From Aquilaria yunnanensis (Eukaryota > Streptophyta > Magnoliopsida > Malvales > Thymelaeaceae), in assembly GCA_039654915.1 (NCBI GenBank), contig CM077600.1, forward strand, positions 32,373,992-32,437,991: a DNA stretch of 64,000 bases, written 5' to 3'. Below are positions 11,184 to 20,390 of the stretch, in pieces. Positions within the stretch are counted from its first letter, which is position 1; each line of letters starts with the position of its first letter. A model generated the notes under the pieces. That model had not been told where the DNA came from and ran no database searches. It saw only the letters and a list, made by a program, of their open reading frames with translations. Position numbers and translations under genes: made by a program.

Positions 11184-11777
11184 CTAGTCTATCTGAATCA
11201 TTGCTGGATCTGGTTCAGGAACAAAAGCTTGTATTTTATCTAGCAATTCTTCAGCAGTTGTTGCGGATATTATGATTCGCCGTGCCACTCTTGATATGAA
11301 ATTCTTCTGCATAGCGTAATCCATAAAAGCTATCAGACCTGTAAAGAAATTGTTAACATTCAAAAGCCCAATGGGTTTCTTATGCAAATTAAGTTGGGCC
11401 ATGGAATCAATTTGAAAGACTTCTCCCAATGTGCCAAAACCACCTGGTAGAGCGATAAAAGCATCAGCATTTAAAAGCATTTGTAACACACGCTCTTGCA
11501 AATTTTTAACCACTAATTCTTCTCCAATCGTGCCCCCAGAAATAAATTTCAGAGGTCCAGGGATAATACCCAGAACTTGACTTCCTCCTAGAGATGCTGC
11601 TGATGCTATACCTCCCATTAATCCGACACTACCTCCTCCATAAACTAAATGTATTTTTCGCTCAGCTAATACTCTTCCCAAATGGTTGGCTGCTTTTAAA
11701 TACTCTTCATCTTTTCCAGGAAAAGCCCCAGAAAATACACAAATACTTCGGGATTTACGAGTTGGGGTTTTCTCCAT
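11184..11777 (-). CDS. LOG-like cytokinin riboside 5'-monophosphate phosphoribohydrolase carried by the retrotransposon
   Basis: LOG enzymes remove ribose 5-phosphate from cytokinin nucleotides and so release active cytokinin in one step in the cytosol. This 197-aa frame shows the family order: RSICVFSGAFPGK near the start, YGGGSVGLMG, LGIIPG, then FIALPGGFGTLGE, which keeps the PGGxGTxxE signature and its last Glu. The catalytic Arg before the signature is kept (L-Q-E-R-V), but the Lys that normally follows it is Val. The C-terminal part (KKPIGLLNV...ISATTAEELL) is also typical. I chose Met 11777 because family similarity starts there; an in-frame Met at 11864 would add 29 hydrophobic residues. 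Plant LOG genes have several introns and this one has none, so capture through mRNA is likely. The frame is intact. Activity is uncertain because of the changed residue. Confidence 0.88.
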   Translation of the reverse strand: MEKTPTRKSRSICVFSGAFPGKDEEYLKAANHLGRVLAERKIHLVYGGGSVGLMGGIASAASLGGSQVLGIIPGPLKFISGGTIGEELVVKNLQERVLQMLLNADAFIALPGGFGTLGEVFQIDSMAQLNLHKKPIGLLNVNNFFTGLIAFMDYAMQKNFISRVARRIIISATTAEELLDKIQAFVPEPDPAMIQID

Positions 11778-11806
11778 TCCTATCCTTACCCTTGTGAGAA
11801 AAGAGG

Positions 11807-11818
11807 ATATAGTTATAG
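11807..11818 (-). promoter_or_regulatory. TATA-like sequence before the LOG-like gene
   Basis: CTATAACTATAT on the minus strand lies 30-41 bases upstream of the chosen ATG. It is a weak TATA candidate. If used, the transcript would start close to the 11777 ATG and exclude the hydrophobic extension. Confidence 0.3.
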
Positions 11819-11874
11819 AGATGAAGAGATAAGGCAATAATTTTATTTTCAAGAATGGATACATTATTGCCAGC

Positions 11875-12245
11875 TATTCACAGTAGTCACGAGTATGACT
11901 TTGGTCAGGTATGGGTACACTATCGTTAAAAGAGGAGGAAAATTTTCAAAATAGCTGCTAGCATGTACAGTAGTCACTACTGTAGCTTACGTCAGGAGTA
12001 GGTACGTGATTGTTGGAAGAGAAGGAAAATTTTAAAAAGTGGCAGCTATATACAATAATCATAACTGTATCTCATGTCAGGAGTGGGTACATTATTGGGA
12101 GGATAATTTCAAAAGCGACAGCTAGCATGTACAGTAATCGTGACTTTGGTTCACGTTAGGAGTGAATACATTATTACCAAAAGGGGAGGAAAATTTCAAA
12201 AGCAACAGCTAGCACGTACAGTAATCGTGACTTTGATCCTCGTCT
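11875..12245 (-). repeat. about 5 units of an 80-95-bp spacer repeat
   Basis: The units share GCTAGCATGTACAGTAATCGTGACT-like text and a GTACATTATT...GGAAAATTTCAAAAG part. The same unit occurs once after the stop codon of the frames ending at 13049 and 13887, so this looks like amplification of the 3' flank of the 182-aa frames. One unit holds a perfect palindrome, TACAGTAGTCACTACTGTA (about 11965). Confidence 0.75.
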
Positions 12246-12283
12246 TCCAATGGCTTTGCGTCCAGTAATGGCTTTAATGCTTT

Positions 12284-12832
12284 CTATGAATCGGTGATTT
12301 GCATCTCATCTAGCTTTCTCACAAACTGGCAAACAGGGTCGTTTAGAGTCAGATTCTCAAGACTGTAACAATCTCGTTCTTTTTGGAAAATTATCCATAA
12401 TCCAACAACCTCAAATTGCACTATTCCGCAAGAATGCGCTTCAAGAACCTCTCGAATATCTTCTAGAGATTCCTTACGCAAGCCATTCTTAATGAATCTT
12501 ATTCTATCATTACGATTTCTGGTGATCACTCCTGGAGAACGACATTTATTGCCGCAAATCCACCATCCACAATTATGACAAACGCCTAGCCTCTTTGCTC
12601 TTCTTTTTTTGGCATAAGCACTTTTACCAAAGCCGGGCATACGGGGAAAGAACGCTTCTGGAACTTCACCAGCTGAACGAACCTTAGCTTCAATTAGCCA
12701 CCGCACATTATCAGGAATGCCTTTGTGCATAAATACTCTGAATCGTTCACATCTAGCTTGATAAATCTTTTTAAGAACATTTATTGGGAAGGAAGGAAAA
12801 TACTTTCGTAGGGCGGAAAGAGAAGACTCCAT
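12284..12832 (-). CDS. 182-aa basic cysteine-motif protein, tandem copy 3
   Basis: Third and last of three related frames. The start is set at 12832 because it gives the same 182-aa length and the same opening (M-x-S/P-x-x-x-ALRKYFPS) as the other two; the open frame extends 5 codons further. In order: an N-terminal part with LRKYFPSFP and KKIYQARCER, a basic stretch near residues 70-82 (GKSAYAKKRRAKRL), cysteines spaced C-x2-C-x4-C-x3-C near 85-97, then FIKNGLRKESLEDI and a C-terminal NDPVCQFVRKLD. The lysine/arginine block followed by cysteines suggests nucleic-acid binding with a metal site. The layout recalls carlavirus cysteine-rich nucleic-acid-binding proteins; that link is tentative. 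No signal peptide or membrane segment is seen. Confidence 0.75.
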   Translation of the reverse strand: MESSLSALRKYFPSFPINVLKKIYQARCERFRVFMHKGIPDNVRWLIEAKVRSAGEVPEAFFPRMPGFGKSAYAKKRRAKRLGVCHNCGWWICGNKCRSPGVITRNRNDRIRFIKNGLRKESLEDIREVLEAHSCGIVQFEVVGLWIIFQKERDCYSLENLTLNDPVCQFVRKLDEMQITDS

Positions 12833-12890
12833 TGATGAAGGAGGCAAAGAAAGAAATTAGTGATTGTAGGAAACGAAAATAACTAACACA

Positions 12891-12899
12891 TATTTATAG
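12891..12899 (-). promoter_or_regulatory. TATA box of tandem copy 3
   Basis: CTATAAATA on the minus strand, within CATCACTATAAAT, a phrase shared with the box of copy 2. It lies 59 bases before the ATG. Confidence 0.5.
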
Positions 12900-13048
12900 T
12901 GATGAAAGGGATAATGCGTTAATTACACTTACAGAAGCAAGTACATTATTGTCAAAAGAAAAGACAAATGACAGCTTATATGTACAGGAATCATGACCGT
13001 GGCTCTCATCTTCCACTGATTTATGTCCAGTAATGGCTTCAATGCCTT

Positions 13049-13597
13049 CTATAAGTCGGGGATTTGCTTCCCATCCAGTTTCCTTACAAACTGACAAACA
13101 GGGTCGTTTAAAATCACATTCCCAAGACTGTAACGGTTTCGTTCTTTATGGTAAGTCCTCCATAAACTGATAATTTCACCTTGCACTTTTCCACAAGAAT
13201 GCGTTTCAAGAGTCTCTCGGATATCTTCCAGAGATTCCTTACGCAGGCCATTCTTAATGAATTTTCTTTTATCTTCACGATTTATGGAGATGTATCCTAA
13301 AGAGCGACATTTAGTAATACAATTCCATCGCCCACATTTATAACACACGCCTAGTCTCTTTGCTCTTTGCCTTTTGGCATAACGGCTTTTACCTAAACCG
13401 GGCATGCGGGGCATAAATGCATCTGGAACTTCACCCGCCAAACGGACCTTAGCTTCAATTATCCACTGCACATTATCGGGAATGCCTTTGCGTGTAAAAA
13501 CTCTGATTCTTTCACATCTAGCCAGGTAGATCTTTTTAAGGACTTTTATTGGAAGGGAAGGAAAGTATTTTCGCAGTGCAGAAAGAGTAGAATCCAT
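13049..13597 (-). CDS. 182-aa basic cysteine-motif protein, tandem copy 2
   Basis: Middle copy, intact. It is about 70% identical by eye to copy 1 over the first 60 residues. Basic stretch at residues 70-82 (KSRYAKRQRAKRL); Cys 85, 88, 93 and 97; FIKNGLRKESLEDIRE near 113-128. The three frames have kept the same length, the same cysteine spacing and open frames while diverging in sequence, which suggests protein-level selection at some time. Its own TATA box lies at 13718-13725. I cannot name the family with confidence. Confidence 0.78.
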   Translation of the reverse strand: MDSTLSALRKYFPSLPIKVLKKIYLARCERIRVFTRKGIPDNVQWIIEAKVRLAGEVPDAFMPRMPGLGKSRYAKRQRAKRLGVCYKCGRWNCITKCRSLGYISINREDKRKFIKNGLRKESLEDIRETLETHSCGKVQGEIISLWRTYHKERNRYSLGNVILNDPVCQFVRKLDGKQIPDL

Positions 13598-13717
13598 TGA
13601 TGAGAGAAGAATTTGAGAGAAGAGGGAAATGAATCAGTTATTGTAGGAGACTGGAATAACTGAATTTAGAAGTCACGGGGTATCTTATCCGCTGCTTAAT
13701 CAGAAGGAAGAACACGC

Positions 13718-13725
13718 ATTTATAG
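13718..13725 (-). promoter_or_regulatory. TATA box of tandem copy 2
   Basis: CTATAAAT on the minus strand in the phrase CATCACTATAAAT, 121 bases before the ATG. The shared flanks with copy 3 show that the promoter was part of the duplicated unit. Confidence 0.5.
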
Positions 13726-13886
13726 TGATGAAAAGGGATAACGTGTCGATTACACTTAGGGGAGCGTGTACATCTGTCAAAAGAAAATGCAAACTTTTCC
13801 AAATATAACAAACTGTATGTACAGTAATTGTGACTGTGGCTCACATCTTCCACTGGTTTTTCGTCCAGTAACGGCATTAACGGCTT

Positions 13887-14435
13887 CTATGAGTCGAGGA
13901 TTTGCTTCCCATCCAGTTTTCTTACAAGCTGGCAAACAGGGTCATTTACAGTCAGATTCCCGGGACTGTAACGGTTTCGTTCTTCATGAAAAATGCTCCA
14001 CAAACCAAGTAGTTCACGTTGCACAGATCCACAAGAATGCGTCTCAAGAGTCAATTGGATATCATCCAACGAGTCTTTACTCAGGTCATTCTTAATGAAT
14101 CGTATTTTATCTTCTCGATTATCAGAGATCATCCCTAAAGAACGACATTTAGTATTACAAGTCCACCGTCCACATTTATGGCAGACTTGTAACCTTTTCG
14201 CTCTTCGCTTTTTGGCATAAGAGCTTTTGCCTATACCAGGCATGTGAGACACAAATGCCTCTGGGATTTCACCTGCTAGACGAACCTTGGCTTCGATTAA
14301 CCACCGCACATCTTCAGGGATTCCTTTGTGCATCAGAACTCTTAATCGTTCACAGCGAACTTGGTAGATCTTTTTGAGGATGTTCATTGGGAGAGAAGGG
14401 AAATACTTTCGCAAGGCGAAAAAAGTAGGATCCAT
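13887..14435 (-). CDS. 182-aa basic cysteine-motif protein, tandem copy 1
   Basis: First copy in the direction of transcription, intact. Opening MDPTFFALRKYFPSLP; basic stretch KSSYAKKRRAKRL; CHKCGRWTCNTKC gives the same C-x2-C-x4-C-x3-C pattern as its sisters. A TATA box is at 14561-14570, and upstream of it lie 140-bp repeats. It stands 838 bases before copy 2, so frame plus spacer was duplicated as one unit. An alternative is a domesticated host gene family, but none that I know fits. Confidence 0.78.
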   Translation of the reverse strand: MDPTFFALRKYFPSLPMNILKKIYQVRCERLRVLMHKGIPEDVRWLIEAKVRLAGEIPEAFVSHMPGIGKSSYAKKRRAKRLQVCHKCGRWTCNTKCRSLGMISDNREDKIRFIKNDLSKDSLDDIQLTLETHSCGSVQRELLGLWSIFHEERNRYSPGNLTVNDPVCQLVRKLDGKQILDS

Positions 14436-14560
14436 TTTCTAGGAGGAAGTAAAAGAAAGAAGGGGTGAAGGAATCAGTTATTATGGGCAATTGAGAGAAC
14501 CGACTTGAGAGTCACGGAGTACCGTATCTGCCGTTTAACCGGAAAAGTAGATCCTACTTC

Positions 14561-14570
14561 ATTTTTATAG
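14561..14570 (-). promoter_or_regulatory. TATA box of tandem copy 1
   Basis: CTATAAAAAT on the minus strand, 126 bases before the ATG, nearly the same distance as in copy 2. Confidence 0.5.
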
Positions 14571-14600
14571 ATATTTTTTTTTTATCCGTTGATCCAGTCC

Positions 14601-14940
14601 TCGATTATTGAATCCATTGTCCGCTTTTGACAAAGTTTCAACGACAATATTTCTTGATGTCTGCCTTATCTTTGACCACAGCTATCTCTTATCTTGGATG
14701 CTGCTAAGCTGGCATCAATCCTGTCCTTCCAGGTGTAGCCTCGATTATTGAATCAATTGCCAAGCTTTTGACAATATTGTCTACTTTATCCTTTTTGATA
14801 TCTGCCTTATCCTTGGCTATAGCTATCTCTTATTTTGGATACTACTAGCTGATGTCAATCCTGTCCTTCCAGGTGTAGTCTCGATTATTGAATCAATTGC
14901 CAGGCTTTTGACATATTGTCTACCTTATCCTTGAATTCCT
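14601..14940 (-). repeat. 2.4 units of a 140-bp tandem repeat
   Basis: TCGATTATTGAATC recurs at 14601, 14741 and 14881, and CTGTCCTTCCAGGTGTAG closes each full unit. It lies just upstream (coding strand) of the first 182-aa frame, where it could act as a repeated upstream element. That role is inference. Confidence 0.8.
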
Positions 14941-17825
14941 GATGCGGGTTGGTCCCGCATATTAGCTGTGTATCCAGTGATAGATTGGTAAGAGCTGATA
15001 TTATTGAGATCTCAGCTTATACTGCTGTAACGGTGCGGTGGATGTGTTTCCCATTTGATTCCTATCGTGTAAAAATCATGCATGCATGATGTGAAATGCA
15101 TGAATGCAAAGCATGTGTAATTGATGGTTCTTTTTATTTTTATTTTTTATTTTTATTTATATTTATTTTTTTATTTTTTATTTTTTTTGGATTGATCTAG
15201 TTCTTCATATCTTTGCTTTACTGGATCCTCTTTATAATTGCCTTCTTGGACTATCATTGAATCTCTTTATGCTTTCCAGCTTTTGTTCACTGCCTCAAAA
15301 GCCCAACTCTTTTCAAAATCCCCTTTCTTTGACTTGTTCTTGAATTTTGGCCTCAATTTCTTTAAAGTTGGCCCGCCTCATAATTTATATCTCTTTCGGG
15401 TACTCATCCATTGTCATAGATTTGATACCATCAAAGGCTTTACTTTCAATGTCTGCTTTGCCCATTTTCTTCTGGCCGTGCCGACACTTGTTTACCCCCA
15501 TGTTACAGTCCGAATGATTGCTCTTCCTTAGACTCAGGTTCTGATCCATAAGACTTGCCCTCTTGTCTATTGAGCTTCTTTCTTGGCTGTACTTTTCTTG
15601 CGCTTAGTAGAGACTACTTTTGCCCCCTTGATTATGGTGTTTATGTGGAAAGAAATATCATCTCGCCTTTGATTTAATAGAAGGTTGAGGATTTTTAGAC
15701 CTTTGTGATGGCACTTGATCGTAAATTTCTCTTACAAGAACCACATCTTATTAAAGAAAGACTCAAGCTATCTCCTTACTTTTAAGTCTACATACATTAA
15801 TGAATAATGGTTTGGCCTTAAAGAAAAACTTTCATCAATTTTCAAAGCTTGACAAAGTAATTTACGGTCTTTGTTTTCAATTAAAATGTCCTGCCATTCT
15901 TCCCTTTCCAACTCGAAGACATAAACTGTACAAGGCAATAAGGTAGAAACATGATTCACAATAATAGCCTTTTAACTGAATGAGGATGATATCGAGAGGT
16001 AAATGTTAGGTGTGAGGAAAGTTAAGTTTGAATGTTTTTTTTTTTTTGTGGCAGTCTTTTAGCTGAATGAGAATGATATTAAGAGGTAAATATTAGGTCT
16101 GAATAAAGTTAAGTTTGAGTGGTGTGAAAGAAGGGTCTTTTAATACTACTCGTGAGCAAATTTGATTATGGTGAAAAACTCAATAGTGATGACCTCAAAC
16201 TTGCCACTCTTTCCAGAAAGTTAGACCTCATCTGTTGCCCCCCAACTATTGTGATCTTTATGCATGCTTGGTTTGAGGGTTGCTTTTGTGTTCTAAACCA
16301 CCTTTGCAGGTTTTCAGTCTAGAATCCATAGCTCACTTTTTTTCTTTCTTTTTTTTTTTTTTTTCTAGTTTGAGCCCTTTTTCCTCTTTTTTTTTTTTTT
16401 TTTTTTGTTTTTTTGTGTGAGCTATGGTGATAACATACTTGATAACTCTCTTGAAGTGAGATGACTCAAGTGGCCTTGCTTGCTCGTGCTTGTTCTCAGT
16501 TCTTTTTGGTTTTGAATTTTCCCTTGTTGGCTTTTTGGTGGAAGGGATGAACTTTTTCCTTTTCGGAGTTTTTGTTACAGAGAACCGAGATCATAGCCTT
16601 CTTGAAATGAGATGATTCAAGTGGCCTTACTTGCTTGTGTTTGCTCTCAGTCTCGCTTTTTTTGGTTTTGAATTTTCCCTTGTTGGCTTTTTGATGGAAG
16701 AGATGAACTTTTTCCTTTTTTTTTTTGGAGTTTGTGTTATGGAGAACCGAGATCATAGCCTTCTTGAAGTAAGATGACTCAAGTGGCTTTATTTGCTTCT
16801 CAGTCTCTTTTTTTTTTTTTGGATTTTTTTTTTCTTGTTTGGATTTTCTCTTTAATGGCTTTTGATGGAAGGGAGGAACTTCTTTCCTTTGTTGGAATTT
16901 GTGTTGTGGAAAACTGAGAATTTTTTTTTTGTATTGAGCATTTGTGAGAATTGGGAGGCCACTGAAGTCATTTAATATGAGAGCTAACTTCTTTGGAAGT
17001 TAATCCCGGACTCCTTGCAAGGATGTTGATAACCACTGTGAATTCTTTTTTAGGGTTGAGGTGCAACATATGAAATCCTTCTTACTAGATTTGGCAGCAC
17101 TTTCAAGATCATTACTATCAAATTTTCCTTAACTTTTTATTTTCACCCACGAGTAGTATCATTTAGAAAGCAAAGTATGATAGCAATAATGGATAGTATA
17201 ATGGAAAGGAGTGAGAGATGGATGTAAAAACAGAATTTTTGGTAAGAAGTGATAGAATGTGTAGGTGTAATAATTGAATTTTTGGTAAAAATTGGTACAA
17301 TATGTAGATGTAATAATGGAATTAAAAAGTGGTATAATGTACACGTAACATCTTTTTGTTAGAGAACAAAAAGAATTACCAGTTGTCAAAAAGTAAAGTG
17401 TGATGGCAATAATAGATAGTATAATGGCAAAGAGTGTAAAAATGGAAAGTAGTAGAATGCACGCATTACATCTTTTTGTTGTACCAGAAAGAATACCAGG
17501 TGTCCATCTAACAAAGACTACACCCTAGATTCTGGACTAAATCTAGGAGATTTTTACTATTAGATTACTTTTGCAAGCTTTCAAATATACAAGTTTATTC
17601 AAAGGATTCCCTGTCATTCGAAAATGTATGCGGACTGTTAGGTCAGATCTGACTTGGAGCCCTTCCAAAATCAATGTAATTCCAGCTCAAAATCTTCACT
17701 TTCAATTATCAATCACATCATGGCCTAGCAACTTAGACTCGACCAACTGTTGGACCTTGAGTTTCAGCACCACAGACTTTTCAGTTACATTTGGGATTTG
17801 GGTCACACCAACTTGGAAGAGAAGG
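14941..17825. other. element internal region without a recognisable gene; three 150-160-bp repeats at 16448-16925
   Basis: In autonomous Tat/Ogre elements reverse transcriptase, RNase H and integrase would follow the protease here. I see no motif of any of them and no long frame on the coding strand. 16448-16925 holds about three units marked by CTTGAAGTGAGATGACTCAAG and CCTTGTTGGCTTTTT. Near 17160-17440 a second small duplication (AAAGTATGATAGCAATAATGG and a variant) occurs. Long T runs lie at 15120-15190 and 16320-16410. Confidence 0.6.
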
Positions 17826-20024
17826 TCACTTGGCCTTTGCTACTATTGATATAGATGATAGCAGAATGCCTTCTTCAGCAAAGACTGTGATTAACTTTCC
17901 TTCAAAAATGAATTTCATTTTTTGGTGTAATGAGGAGGGAATTGCTCCGGCCATATGAATCCATGGTCTTCCCAACAGACAAGTATAAGAAGGATTAATG
18001 TCCATAACTTGGAATGTGATATGAAAGACACAAGGGCCGATCTCTATTGGCAGCTCTATTTTTCCGACGACATTTCTATTCGTCCCGTCAAATGCTTGAA
18101 TAGTGATATGACTGTAGTTGAGGTATGATGAGTCTATACCAAACTTGTGTAAGGTCTCAATTGGCATTATGTTTAGAGCTGACCCATTATCAACAATAAC
18201 TCTAGTCATAGTTCGATCTTTGTATTTAACCGAAATATATAGAGCCTTAGAGTGACCCCTTCCTTCTGCTGGTATCTCATCGTCAGTGAATGTGATGAGA
18301 TTCTGTGCGGTGATGTTGTTGACGAGGTGGTCAAAATTATTCACTGAAATATCTGGCTCAACATAGGCCTTATTCAAGACTTTGAGGAGGGTTTCTCGAT
18401 GAGCATCAGAGCTTATGAGTAGTGAAAGTATGGAGATCTTTGTTGGCAGGTGGTTTAACTGCTCCACGGCACTGTACTCACTTTGCTTCATGAGTTTAAG
18501 GAACTCAGTAGTTTGTTCATCTGTCACCTCTTGAGACATCTTTTGCTCTTTAGATGTATCTGTATCTAGAGGCTCACTTGTTGGGTCTGTGACGTTCTTA
18601 TCTTGTCGAAGCTTGTACATTTGTTCTGGAGAGTAACATGGACCACTTCTAGTCATACTCCTAACTTCTAACGGAGTTGATGTGATGTTGGAAGTGTAAT
18701 CATGGCTCCATGGAACAGCCTTGTCTGATTTGTAGAGGAATGACCTCGGGACTCGAGTTCTTAAAGGCTTGACAATAGATTTTGAAATTGGTATAACTAG
18801 TGGTTTTGGCGTAGCATTGACTTCCCGTTTTTTAGTGATCACATTTACATCATCATCTTTATCCGACGTAGAAATGATGAGTTGGGATGAGTCCATGAGC
18901 CTTTGTAGACTTTCACGGAATTCTGAGCATTCTTGGATAGAATGACTTTTACTGTCATGAAAGTCACACCAGTCCTCATCTTTGACTTCTTCATGTTTAA
19001 AAGAAGACTTCCGGATGATAACCCCTTCTTTTAGAAGGCATGAATATACATGCTTAAGAGGGGTTATGATATCGTTGACTGACTTCTTTATCGGCTGGTG
19101 TTCTTCTATCATATTGACTGGTTTTGCTTGATGAGGCGGCAATGGATTGTGAGTGACGTTTGGTTCATCGGAAAAGTCCAACCACTTTGACTCGATTAAT
19201 TGTTGAACTATACGCTTCAATGCCATGCAGTTTTCCAAGCCATGGCCTGGAACGCCATCATGATATGGGCAGGTAATGTTAGGGTCATACCACCTTGGAT
19301 ATGGGGGTTTGAATGGCTTTGTAGGAATTGGACGGATAAATTGTCTTTCGATGAGTTTTGGGTATAACTCAGTATAAGTCATGGAAATTGGTGTGAAAAC
19401 TTCTCTTGGTCTTGGTGCAGGTACTGGAGGAGTAGGAGCAGGTGGCCATGACTGATTAGTTCTGTTAAAAGGATAATTGTTGGGCCTATTGGAAGGATAA
19501 TCATTGGGCCTATTTGGAGGATAATTATTGGGCCTATTCAGAGGATAATCATTGGGCCTATTTAGAGGATAATCATTGGACCTATTTGGAAGGTAATTAT
19601 CGGGCCCATTGGCAAAATAGGATAGGCGAGGTCCGATAGCCACCGTATCCACGAGGGGAATCCTTCTTCCGCGTCCTATTTGTTGTACTTCGTCATCTTT
19701 TCTTCTGGATGGTCCTCCTCTTTTTATAGGATTATTAAAGGATTCAGCAATATTCCCAGTCCTAATCTCATGCTCGATTCTTTCTCCAGACATGACAATG
19801 TTAGAAAAATTAGTTGCCGAATTGCCAATGAGTTCGTCATAATATAGGTACTTCAATGTCTGGACAAACAAAGTGACCATTTCTCTTTCTGTCATGGGTG
19901 GCTGAACTTGTGCTTCTTGAATTGCTTTCGCCTTGATTAGCTCGATTAATTGTCTCATTTGTTCGGCCATACTTTCTATCTTGGACTCTATCTTTATGAG
20001 ACGTCCTTCGATTTGTTCTGCCAT
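17826..20024 (-). CDS. retrotransposon gag-protease polyprotein with gag core deleted
   Basis: 732 aa, open throughout. Residues 1-35 form a charged, probably coiled-coil start. From about 37 the text (EAQVQPPMTEREMVTLFV) is the late part of a Tat/Ogre-type gag, so the usual capsid-like middle region is missing. Residues about 143-190 are tandem NRPNDYPL-type repeats. Two Cys/His segments follow: C-P-Y-H...G-H-G-L-E-N-C near 252-266 and W-C-D-F-H...H-S-I-Q-E-C near 352-366. The protease lies near 608-700, with active site V-D-N-G-S-A at 611-616 and the LLGRPWIH flap-side motif near 683. It would package RNA and cleave gag, but with the capsid region gone it probably relies on gag from a full-length relative. 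Confidence 0.9.
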   Translation of the reverse strand: MAEQIEGRLIKIESKIESMAEQMRQLIELIKAKAIQEAQVQPPMTEREMVTLFVQTLKYLYYDELIGNSATNFSNIVMSGERIEHEIRTGNIAESFNNPIKRGGPSRRKDDEVQQIGRGRRIPLVDTVAIGPRLSYFANGPDNYLPNRSNDYPLNRPNDYPLNRPNNYPPNRPNDYPSNRPNNYPFNRTNQSWPPAPTPPVPAPRPREVFTPISMTYTELYPKLIERQFIRPIPTKPFKPPYPRWYDPNITCPYHDGVPGHGLENCMALKRIVQQLIESKWLDFSDEPNVTHNPLPPHQAKPVNMIEEHQPIKKSVNDIITPLKHVYSCLLKEGVIIRKSSFKHEEVKDEDWCDFHDSKSHSIQECSEFRESLQRLMDSSQLIISTSDKDDDVNVITKKREVNATPKPLVIPISKSIVKPLRTRVPRSFLYKSDKAVPWSHDYTSNITSTPLEVRSMTRSGPCYSPEQMYKLRQDKNVTDPTSEPLDTDTSKEQKMSQEVTDEQTTEFLKLMKQSEYSAVEQLNHLPTKISILSLLISSDAHRETLLKVLNKAYVEPDISVNNFDHLVNNITAQNLITFTDDEIPAEGRGHSKALYISVKYKDRTMTRVIVDNGSALNIMPIETLHKFGIDSSYLNYSHITIQAFDGTNRNVVGKIELPIEIGPCVFHITFQVMDINPSYTCLLGRPWIHMAGAIPSSLHQKMKFIFEGKLITVFAEEGILLSSISIVAKAK

Positions 20025-20099
20025 TAATCTTATTTGGAGCCGAATTGAATATCGGTGTCGAGGTCCAATTTTATCCTTTTAAAAGTAAGGTATATTTTA

Positions 20100-20390
20100 T
20101 TAGATCCTATGTGTATGTGATTGATGCAATGGATGCATGTAGGAAAAATGAGATTATGTTTTTATCAGACTTTGTATACACGTGATTGATGTAATGGATG
20201 TATGCAACGAGATTATGTTTTTATCAGACTTTATATGCACGTGATTAATGTAATGGATGTATGCAATGAGATTATGTTTTTATCAGATTTTATATGCGTG
20301 TGATTGATGTAATGAAATGCATGCAATGAGATTATTTTTATCAGACTTTATATGCACGTGATTAATGTAATGGAATGCATGCAATGAGTG
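20100..20390 (-). repeat. about 5 units of a 59-60-bp tandem repeat in the element leader
   Basis: Units contain GAGATTATGTTTTTATCAGA and GTGATTGATGTAATGGATG. They stand directly upstream of the gag-protease ATG, in the untranslated leader. Confidence 0.85.

Noticed and set aside
15238..15531. 97-aa plus-strand frame in the element interior
   Set aside because: Wrong strand for the element, no recognisable family, no supporting structure.
14941..17825. A hidden reverse transcriptase or integrase
   Set aside because: I looked on the coding strand for YxDD-type, RNase H and integrase HHCC or D-D-E text and saw none; a profile search could still find a decayed remnant.
17571..17849. 92-aa plus-strand frame overlapping the end of gag-protease
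   Set aside because: Antisense, no family match.
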